Below are positions 1 to 5,295 of a stretch of DNA of 5,626 nt, one piece after another; positions within the stretch are counted from its first letter, which is position 1; the number at the start of each line of letters is the position of its first letter. The notes beneath the pieces were generated by a model that was given only the letters and a program-made list of their open reading frames with translations, was not told where the DNA came from and did no database searches. The translations under genes and the position numbers were made by a program. Source of the DNA: Comamonadaceae bacterium (lineage in GTDB: Bacteria; Pseudomonadota; Gammaproteobacteria; Burkholderiales; Burkholderiaceae_C); contig CANGYC010000166.1 in NCBI GenBank assembly GCA_947457975.1, positions 1 to 5,626 of the forward strand, given 5' to 3'.

Positions 1-283
1 TTTCATCGAGGACACGGCCAACACCGCGCCCATCGAGGCCGCCATGCAGGCCGGCCTTCGCGATGTGGTCAAGGACATCCTCGATGGCCTCACCCCGCGG
101 GAAGCCAAGGTGCTGCGCATGCGGTTTGGCATCGAGATGTCCACCGACCACACGCTCGAGGAAGTGGGCAAGCAGTTTGACGTGACGCGCGAGCGCATCC
201 GTCAGATCGAGGCCAAGGCCCTGCGCAAGCTCAAGCACCCCAGCCGCAGCGACAAGCTGCGCAGCTTCATCGACACGCTGTAA
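1..283 (+). CDS. rpoD: RNA polymerase primary sigma factor RpoD (sigma-70), 3' end only
   Basis: This is the C-terminal part of the housekeeping sigma factor, which directs RNA polymerase to -10/-35 promoters. The reading frame is open from base 2, so the gene continues off the left edge; about 93 full codons are visible, ending in TAA at 281-283. What is seen is sigma region 4: the DILDGLTPREAKVLRMRFG segment (region 4.1) followed by the helix-turn-helix of region 4.2 with TLEEVGKQFDVTRERIRQIE, which contacts the -35 element, and the usual C-terminus ending RSFIDTL. The match to primary sigma factors is essentially consensus and the ending is of the betaproteobacterial form. An internal ATG at 44 is not the start; it lies within conserved RpoD sequence. 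An intrinsic terminator follows 23 bases after the stop. Nothing suggests damage. Confidence 0.97.
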   Translation, partial: FIEDTANTAPIEAAMQAGLRDVVKDILDGLTPREAKVLRMRFGIEMSTDHTLEEVGKQFDVTRERIRQIEAKALRKLKHPSRSDKLRSFIDTL

Positions 284-306
284 CGCTCACACGCGTCAGC
301 CACTTC

Positions 307-338
307 AGCCCGCGCGCCGCCCAGGCCGCGGGCTTTTT
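307..338 (+). terminator. Rho-independent terminator of rpoD
   Basis: A perfect 8-bp GC-rich stem, AGCCCGCG (307-314) pairing with CGCGGGCT (327-334), is followed by a T run at 334-338. The 12-base loop can pair further (GCC 316-318 with GGC 324-326 after one bulged base). It sits just past the rpoD stop and only 10 bases before the end of the convergent amidohydrolase gene. On the minus strand the stem is not followed by a T run, so it should work for rpoD only. Confidence 0.9.
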
Positions 339-347
339 CATGGGCGC

Positions 348-1217
348 TCAGGCTTTGTCCAGGCCCAGCAGACGAACGGCATTGCCCTTGAGGATGCCCG
401 GCATCACCTCGGGCTTGAAGCCCGCCACCTCAAAGTCTTTCATCCAGCGCTCGGGGGTGATCAAGGGGTAATCGCTGCCAAACAACACCCGGTCCTTAAG
501 CAGGGTGTTGGCGTACTGAATCAGCTGCTTGGGGAAGTATTTGGGGCTCCAGCCCGAGAGGTCGATCCAGACATTGGGCTTGTGCGTGGCCACGGAGAGC
601 GCCTCGTCCTGCCAGGGGAAGCTGGGGTGGGCCATGACGATCTGCATGTCGGGAAAGTCGATGGCCACATCATCGAGGTGCATAGGGTTGGAGTACTCGA
701 GCCGCAGGCCCCCGCCGCAGCGCATGCCCGAGCCGATGCCGCTGTGGCCAGTGTGGAAGATCGCCGGCAGGCCGTGTGCGTTGATCACCTCGTAGATCGG
801 CCAGGCCATCTTGTCGTAGGGGTGAAAGCCTTGCACCGTCGGGTGGAACTTGAAGCCCTTGACGCCATGCTCCTTGATCAGCCGCTCGGCTTCGCGCGCG
901 CCCATCTTGCCTTTGTGCGGGTCAATGCTGCCAAAGCACATCATCATGTCGCTGTTCTTTTGCGCAGCCTCTGCGATCTCTTCGTTGGGAATGCGCCGGC
1001 GGCCGAGTTTGGACTCGGCATCCACGGTGAACATCACCAGCCCGAGCTTGCGCTCACGGTAATAGTCCACCGTCTCCTGGATGGTGGGCCGCTTGCCGTT
1101 CTTGAAGTACTTGTCAGCGGCGCGGTCGTATTCCTCGCCGTAGTTGTCAAACGGGTTCCAGCAGCTGACTTCGGCGTGGGTATGGATATCGATGGCGATC
1201 AGGTTGGCGTGGTCCAA
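348..1217 (-). CDS. Amidohydrolase-superfamily (Amidohydro_2 / ACMSD-like) metal-dependent hydrolase; candidate CouO-like beta-keto cleaving enzyme
   Basis: A complete 289-residue cytoplasmic protein with no signal peptide or membrane segment. The sequence shows a metal-dependent TIM barrel of the Amidohydro_2 group: the N-terminal HxH pair (H12, H14 in IDIHTH), FKFHP (H125), IFHTGHS (H155/H158), a further His in MAHPSFPW (H197), and the aspartate of FGSDYP (D249) that normally closes the metal site. Family members hydrolyse or decarboxylate small, often aromatic, acids. The start is TTG at 1217-1215: GAGGAG (1224-1229) lies 6 bases upstream, and the frame reaches a stop at 1251-1253 with no better start. 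It is divergent from a hydroxycinnamate operon. In Rhodococcus jostii the amidohydrolase CouO of the p-hydroxycinnamate genes removes the side chain of the beta-keto intermediate by hydrolysis; I infer, without a computed alignment, that this protein may do the same. Alternatives are a decarboxylase or an oxalomesaconate hydratase-like enzyme. Fold confidence is high, substrate confidence low. Confidence 0.9.
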   Translation of the reverse strand: MDHANLIAIDIHTHAEVSCWNPFDNYGEEYDRAADKYFKNGKRPTIQETVDYYRERKLGLVMFTVDAESKLGRRRIPNEEIAEAAQKNSDMMMCFGSIDPHKGKMGAREAERLIKEHGVKGFKFHPTVQGFHPYDKMAWPIYEVINAHGLPAIFHTGHSGIGSGMRCGGGLRLEYSNPMHLDDVAIDFPDMQIVMAHPSFPWQDEALSVATHKPNVWIDLSGWSPKYFPKQLIQYANTLLKDRVLFGSDYPLITPERWMKDFEVAGFKPEVMPGILKGNAVRLLGLDKA

Positions 1218-1223
1218 GAAGAA

Positions 1224-1229
1224 CTCCTC
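1224..1229 (-). promoter_or_regulatory. Ribosome binding site that fixes the TTG start of the amidohydrolase
   Basis: On the minus strand GAGGAG sits 6 bases before the TTG codon at 1217-1215, an ideal Shine-Dalgarno position. There is no ATG or GTG start between the upstream in-frame stop (1251-1253) and this TTG, and the next in-frame Met codon is about 60 residues inside the conserved domain. The site therefore decides the start. Confidence 0.8.
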
Positions 1230-1241
1230 GTTTGATGTGAT

Positions 1242-1264
1242 CTTGCTTACCTAGGGTAAACGAG
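1242..1264. promoter_or_regulatory. Inverted repeat, possible operator (upstream of amidohydrolase)
   Basis: The core TTACC-TAG-GGTAA (1247-1259) has perfect 5-bp arms around a 3-base spacer. Extending around the centre at 1253, 8 of 11 base pairs match over 1242-1264. It lies in the AT-rich divergent region, about 13 bases upstream of the amidohydrolase ribosome binding site and about 24 bases upstream of the -35 box of the rightward promoter. Size and symmetry fit a dimeric repressor such as a MarR-family protein, which is the usual type for hydroxycinnamate genes, but no regulator gene is in view, so the binding protein is inferred only. Confidence 0.45.
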
Positions 1265-1287
1265 TATTTTTGGGATTGGCGACAGGC

Positions 1288-1316
1288 TTGAGATCGTTAT
1301 TTTTCATAACCATAAT
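1288..1316 (+). promoter_or_regulatory. Sigma-70 promoter for the hydroxycinnamate operon
   Basis: The -35 box TTGAGA (1288-1293) and -10 box CATAAT (1311-1316) each match the consensus in 5 of 6 positions and are separated by the optimal 17 bases. Transcription would start near 1323, giving a leader of about 17 bases that contains the weak ribosome binding site GGAAAG (1328-1333) before the ATG at 1340. This is the best promoter match I found in the control region. Confidence 0.7.
1293..1313. promoter_or_regulatory. Inverted repeat inside the promoter spacer, possible operator
   Basis: ATCGTTAT (1293-1300) and ATAACCAT (1306-1313) match as an inverted repeat in 7 of 8 pairs around a 5-base centre; the inner GTTAT/ATAAC arms are perfect. 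The dyad occupies the spacer between the -35 and -10 boxes and overlaps both edges, so a protein bound here would block RNA polymerase. Its centre is 50 bases from that of the other dyad. Role as an operator is inferred from position and symmetry. Confidence 0.45.
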
Positions 1317-1339
1317 GCCTCTCAACCGGAAAGACAAGC

Positions 1340-2125
1340 ATGAGCACCCAAGACCTTGAAATCGAATTGCGCGGCGACCAACAGGAAGTCGCCATTGTCC
1401 GCCTCACCCGTCCCGCCAAGCGCAATGCGCTGAACGACGCACTGGTGCTGGCCCTCAAGGACATGTTTGACCACCTGCCCGAGAGCGTGGGCGCCGTGGT
1501 GCTCGATGGCCAGGGCGATCACTTCTGTGCGGGCCTGGACCTGTCCGAGCTCAAGGAGCGCGATGCCGGCCAGGGCGTGCACCACTCGCGCATGTGGCAC
1601 TCGGCCCTGGAGCGCGTGCAGTACGGCCGCGTTCCGGTCATTGCTGCGCTGCATGGCGCCGTCGTGGGCGGCGGCCTGGAACTGGCGAGTGCCTGCCACA
1701 TCCGCGTGGCCGACGAGACCACCTTTTACGCCCTGCCCGAAGGCTCACGCGGCATCTTCGTGGGCGGTGGCGGCGCGGTGCGTATTCCGCGCCTGATCGG
1801 GGTAGCCCGCATGACCGACATGATGCTCACCGGCCGCGTCTACGACGCCGCTGAAGGCGAGCGCGTCGGGCTGGCGCAGTACCTGGTGCCGGCCGGACAG
1901 GCCTTCGACAAGGCCCTGCAACTGGCCTTGGTGGTGGCCAAGAACGCACCGCTGACCAACTACGCCCTCATGCACGCCCTGCCCCGCATCGCCGAACAAC
2001 CGGCCGACCAGGGCTTCATGACCGAGGCCCTGATGGCCGCCATCGCGCAAAGCGCGCCGGAGGCCAAGGCCCGGGTGCGGGCTTTTCTTGAGGGCAAGGC
2101 AGGCAAGGTCCAGAAATCCGCCTGA
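1340..2125 (+). CDS. Enoyl-CoA hydratase/isomerase family protein (crotonase), probable hydroxycinnamoyl-CoA hydratase
   Basis: A complete 261-residue crotonase-fold protein, the usual length for the family. It should add water across the side-chain double bond of feruloyl- or coumaroyl-CoA made by the next gene. The oxyanion-hole segments are visible as HFCAGLDLSEL (A64-G65) and GAVVGGGLELA (G111). Both catalytic glutamates of true enoyl-CoA hydratases are present, E114 in GGLELA and E134 in LPEGSRG, 20 residues apart as in rat mitochondrial hydratase (Glu144/Glu164). The Pseudomonas hydroxycinnamoyl-CoA hydratase-lyase (Ech/HCHL) instead has Ser at the first position (GGGFS), so this protein looks like a plain hydratase rather than the vanillin-forming lyase; activity is inferred. 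The ATG at 1340 is preceded by weak GGAAAG (1328-1333) and lies about 17 bases after the predicted transcription start. It is the first gene of the operon, 38 bp before the synthase gene. Confidence 0.92.
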   Translation: MSTQDLEIELRGDQQEVAIVRLTRPAKRNALNDALVLALKDMFDHLPESVGAVVLDGQGDHFCAGLDLSELKERDAGQGVHHSRMWHSALERVQYGRVPVIAALHGAVVGGGLELASACHIRVADETTFYALPEGSRGIFVGGGGAVRIPRLIGVARMTDMMLTGRVYDAAEGERVGLAQYLVPAGQAFDKALQLALVVAKNAPLTNYALMHALPRIAEQPADQGFMTEALMAAIAQSAPEAKARVRAFLEGKAGKVQKSA

Positions 2126-2152
2126 GCGCACCAGACCAAGAACAAGCAGACC

Positions 2153-2159
2153 GGAGGAG
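2153..2159 (+). promoter_or_regulatory. Strong ribosome binding site of the feruloyl-CoA synthase gene
   Basis: GGAGGAG ends 4 bases before the ATG at 2164. It is the strongest Shine-Dalgarno sequence in the operon, supports this ATG as the start, and suggests the ligase is translated well relative to the neighbouring genes. Confidence 0.8.
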
Positions 2160-2163
2160 ACCC

Positions 2164-4041
2164 ATGAGCAGCCCCACATTTCGCCCGCTGACCTTCGGCG
2201 TCACCCGCGTGGCCCTGAAGGACGGTCCCTCTGGCGTCCACTACCTGCGCGCCGAGCAGGATCTGGCCCCCTACCCCGACCGACTGAGCGACCGGCTCAA
2301 GCACTGGGCCGTCGCTGCCCCCGAACGCACCTTCATGGCGCGCCGCCAAAAGCAGGCCGACGGCACCCTGGGCGACTGGCGCCACGTGCGCTACGCCGAG
2401 GCCTGGGCCACGGCCTGCCGCATCGCGCAAGGGCTGCTGGACCGAGGGCTGAGTGCCGACAAGCCCGTGGCCATCCTCAGCGAAAACAGCCTAGAGCACG
2501 CCCTGCTGGCCCTGGGCTGCCTGGTGGCCGGCGTGCCGTTTGTACCCGTTTCACCGCCCTACTCCCTGGTCAGCCAGGACTTTGACAAGCTCAAGCATGT
2601 GCTGCGCATGACCACGCCCGGCCTGGTCTTCGCGGCCGATGCCCGCTATGCCAAGGCCATCAAAGCCGCCGTGCCCGCGGACACCGAGGTGGTGATGCAT
2701 GAAGGCCAGCTGGAAGGCCGCACCTGCACCTCCTTCGAGCAGCTGTGCGCCACGCCCGCCACAACCGCCGTGGAGGCCGCGCGCCTGGCCACGGGGGCCG
2801 ACACCATCGCCAAGTTCCTATTCACCAGCGGCTCGACCAAGCTGCCCAAGGCGGTGATCAACACCAACCGCATGTGGTGCGCCAACCAGCAGCAGATGTG
2901 CCAGTCCATGCCGGTGCTGGCCGAAGAACCCTTGGTGCTGGTGGACTGGCTGCCCTGGAACCACACCTTTGGAGGCAACCACAACTTCGGCATGGTGGTG
3001 TTCCAGGGCGGCACGCTCTACATCGACGACGGCAAACCCACGCCGGCGCTCATGCACGAGACCCTGCGCAACCTGCGCGAGATTGCGCCCACGGTGTACT
3101 TCAACGTGCCCACCGGCTTTGAGGCGATTGCCCACGCCATGAAGACCGATGACCTGCTGCGCCGCACCTTGCTATCGCGCGTGCAGATGTTCTTCTACGC
3201 CGGCGCCGCCCTGGCCCAACCCATCTGGGACAGCCTGTATGAATCCGAAGAGCGCGAGATCGGGCAGCGCATCGTCATGGGCACCGGCCTGGGCATGACC
3301 GAGTCCGGACCTTTCGGCATCTTCGTGACCAACCCCTATGTGCGCGCCGGCGACCTGGGTGTGCCCACCCCCGGCCTGGAGCTCAAGCTCGTGCCCTCTG
3401 ACGGCAAGGTGGAGGTGCGTTACCGCGGGCCCAACATCACGCCGGGCTACTGGCGCATGCCCACCGAGACGGCCGAGTCCTTCGATGAAGAGGGCTTCTT
3501 CAAAACGGGTGATGCGGTCAAGTGGATCGACGAGACCGATGTGCACCTGGGCCTGAAATTCGACGGACGCATTGCCGAAGACTTCAAGCTCGCCACGGGA
3601 ACCTTCGTGAGCGTGGGGCCGTTGCGCGCCAAGATCATTGCCGCAGGCGCCCCCTACATCCAGGACGTGGTGATCACGGGCCTGAACACCAAGGAGGTGG
3701 GCGCCATGGTGTTCCCCACCGCGGCCGTGCGCGGCCTCAGCGGCCTGCCGGCCAGCGCGCCGCTGGCCGAGGTGCTGGAGAGCGCGCCGGTGCTGGCGCA
3801 TTTCCAGAAGGTGGTCGATGAACTGGCCCAGACCAGCACCGGCAGCGCCAACCACATCGCGCGCCTGTGCCTGCTGGCCGATCCGCCCACCATCGACCGG
3901 GGCGAGGTCACCGACAAGGGCTCCATCAACCAGCGCGCCGTGCTGGCCCACCGGGCTGACACCGTGGCGGCCCTGCACGAAGACCGCCTGCACCACATCG
4001 TGAAGCCGGCCGCCAAGATCCTTTCGACGGTGAGCGCATGA
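2164..4041 (+). CDS. fcs: Feruloyl-CoA synthase (hydroxycinnamate:CoA ligase, AMP-forming)
   Basis: A complete 625-residue acyl-adenylate-forming enzyme that converts ferulate (likely also p-coumarate or caffeate) plus ATP and CoA into the CoA thioester, the committed step of the pathway. Motifs in order: the AMP/phosphate loop FTSGSTKLPKAV (about 220-231), GLGMTESGPF (375-384), the RYRGPNITPGYW segment (419-430), FKTGD (446-450) with the ribose-binding Asp450, the hinge FDGRIAEDFKLATGTFVSVG (466-485), and a C-terminal catalytic Lys585 in DKGSIN. The EDFKLATGT-VSVG hinge and DKGSIN ending, instead of the common KD-IK and SGKI-R forms, are what I associate with the bacterial Fcs subfamily, and about 620 residues is its usual size. 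Cytoplasmic; no signal peptide. The ATG follows a strong ribosome binding site, and the stop overlaps the thiolase start (ATGA, 4038-4041). Exact substrate preference cannot be read from sequence. Confidence 0.93.
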   Translation: MSSPTFRPLTFGVTRVALKDGPSGVHYLRAEQDLAPYPDRLSDRLKHWAVAAPERTFMARRQKQADGTLGDWRHVRYAEAWATACRIAQGLLDRGLSADKPVAILSENSLEHALLALGCLVAGVPFVPVSPPYSLVSQDFDKLKHVLRMTTPGLVFAADARYAKAIKAAVPADTEVVMHEGQLEGRTCTSFEQLCATPATTAVEAARLATGADTIAKFLFTSGSTKLPKAVINTNRMWCANQQQMCQSMPVLAEEPLVLVDWLPWNHTFGGNHNFGMVVFQGGTLYIDDGKPTPALMHETLRNLREIAPTVYFNVPTGFEAIAHAMKTDDLLRRTLLSRVQMFFYAGAALAQPIWDSLYESEEREIGQRIVMGTGLGMTESGPFGIFVTNPYVRAGDLGVPTPGLELKLVPSDGKVEVRYRGPNITPGYWRMPTETAESFDEEGFFKTGDAVKWIDETDVHLGLKFDGRIAEDFKLATGTFVSVGPLRAKIIAAGAPYIQDVVITGLNTKEVGAMVFPTAAVRGLSGLPASAPLAEVLESAPVLAHFQKVVDELAQTSTGSANHIARLCLLADPPTIDRGEVTDKGSINQRAVLAHRADTVAALHEDRLHHIVKPAAKILSTVSA

Positions 4042-5285
4042 GTCAGGGCCTGTTCCAGTCCTTCGACGACGTGGTCATGCTTGGCGGCGTGCGCACCCCC
4101 AGGGTGGACTACTGCGGCGCGCTCGGCCATCTCTCGCCCACCGACCTGGGCATCAAAGCCGCGCGTGAGAGCTTGAAACGTGCAGGCATCTCGGGCAGCG
4201 CCATCGGCTCGGTGCTCACCGGCAACATGGCCCCGGGGGATTTCGACCAGTTCTTCCTGCCGCGCCACATTGGCCTTTACGCCGGCGTGCAAGTAGAGGT
4301 GCCTGCCCTCATGGCCCAACGCATCTGCGGCACGGGCTTTGAGCTCTTTCGCCAGGCGGGCGAGCAGATCCAGGCCGGCCTCACGGAGACGGCCCTGGTG
4401 GTGGGCACCGAGAGCATGACGCGCAACCCCATTGCCGCCTTCGACCACCGCACCGGCTTCAAGCTGGGCGCGCCCGTGGGCTTCAAGGACTACATGTGGG
4501 AGGCGCTCAAGGACCCGGCGGCCGGCATCAACATGATCCAGACCGCCGAGAACCTGGCACGCCAGTACGGCATCACCCGCGAGGAGGTGGACGCCTTTGC
4601 CTCGGCCTCCTTTGCCAAGGCGGTTGCCGCGCAGGAAAGCGGTTTTCTGGCCGGGGAGATCGTGCCGGTGGTCAGCGAAACATTCGAACTCGAGGGCTAC
4701 AAGCCGCGCGGCATCAAGTTGCAGGGCAAAACCGCCGAGGTGGCCCTGGACACGCACCCACGCCTGTCGCCGCCCGAGGTGCTGGGCAAGCTCAAGGCCG
4801 TCTATGAGGGCGGCGTGCAGACCGGCGGTAACAGCTCGGCCCTGGTCGATGCGGCTGCGGCCTGCGTGGTCACTTCAGGCCGCTGGGCCCAGGCCCGGGG
4901 CCTCAAGCCCATGGCCCGTGTGGTGGCCGCGGCCGTGGTGGGCGTGCCGCCCGAGATCATGGGCATCGGCCCGGCGCCGGCCATCCGGCTGCTGCTGGAG
5001 AAAACCGGCATGTCCCTGGACCAGATCGACCGCTTCGAAATCAACGAAGCCCAGGGCGCGCAAACCCTGGCCGTGGCCAAAGATCTTGGCCTGGACCTGA
5101 CCCGGCTCAACGTCAACGGCGGCGCCATTGCCCTGGGCCACCCGCTGGCGGCCACCGGCGTGCGCCTGACCATAACGCTCGCGCGCGAATTGCAGCAAAG
5201 CGGTAAGCGCTGGGGCATCGCCAGCGCCTGCGTGGGCGGCGGCCAGGGCATTGCGCTGCTGATTGAAAACCTCCAAGCTTCATAA
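4038..5285 (+). CDS. Thiolase (acetyl-CoA acyltransferase), probable 3-keto-hydroxyphenylpropionyl-CoA thiolase
   Basis: A complete 415-residue thiolase, slightly longer than the typical ~390. It would split the beta-keto thioester with CoA, releasing acetyl-CoA and an aroyl-CoA such as vanilloyl- or 4-hydroxybenzoyl-CoA. Catalytic residues are all visible: nucleophile Cys97 in QRICGTGFEL, Asn336 in NEAQ, His368 in GGAIALGHP, and the second acid/base Cys398 in SACVGGGQG. The substrate-loop MGIGPAPA (308-315) is also typical. One deviation: the common NEAFA motif reads NEAQGA here, with Gln339 in place of a Phe beside the acyl pocket. The ATG overlaps the synthase stop by 4 bases and has only a weak GGTGAG upstream (4029-4034), so translation is probably coupled. 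In some ferulate clusters a thiolase of this kind is named aat. The aromatic substrate is inferred from context; a general acetoacetyl-CoA thiolase is the alternative. Confidence 0.92.
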   Translation: MSQGLFQSFDDVVMLGGVRTPRVDYCGALGHLSPTDLGIKAARESLKRAGISGSAIGSVLTGNMAPGDFDQFFLPRHIGLYAGVQVEVPALMAQRICGTGFELFRQAGEQIQAGLTETALVVGTESMTRNPIAAFDHRTGFKLGAPVGFKDYMWEALKDPAAGINMIQTAENLARQYGITREEVDAFASASFAKAVAAQESGFLAGEIVPVVSETFELEGYKPRGIKLQGKTAEVALDTHPRLSPPEVLGKLKAVYEGGVQTGGNSSALVDAAAACVVTSGRWAQARGLKPMARVVAAAVVGVPPEIMGIGPAPAIRLLLEKTGMSLDQIDRFEINEAQGAQTLAVAKDLGLDLTRLNVNGGAIALGHPLAATGVRLTITLARELQQSGKRWGIASACVGGGQGIALLIENLQAS

Positions 5286-5295
5286 AAATCAATCC

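Noticed and set aside
307..338. Bidirectional terminator serving both rpoD and the amidohydrolase
   Set aside because: Reading leftward the stem is followed by GAAGTGGCTGACG, with no T run.
582..1235. Long plus-strand open frame (217 codons) opposite the amidohydrolase
   Set aside because: It is a shadow of the high-GC coding strand; its product is low-complexity, has no recognisable motif, and the minus-strand protein has clear catalytic residues.
1218..1339. A matching minus-strand sigma-70 promoter for the amidohydrolase
   Set aside because: The best -10-like hexamer on that strand (AATACT, about 1264-1269) has no acceptable -35 at 16-18 bases, so I do not annotate one.
2088..2585. 165-codon plus-strand frame overlapping the crotonase end and synthase start
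   Set aside because: Arg/Pro-rich out-of-frame translation of the synthase gene; the true frame has the strong ribosome binding site and conserved sequence.
3172..3996. 274-codon minus-strand open frame inside the synthase gene
   Set aside because: His/Gly/Ala-rich translation without domains, lying entirely opposite conserved Fcs motifs; typical antisense shadow in GC-rich DNA.
3654..4757. 367-codon minus-strand open frame across the synthase-thiolase junction
   Set aside because: Spans two well-supported genes on the opposite strand, has no recognisable domain and no ribosome binding site that stands out.
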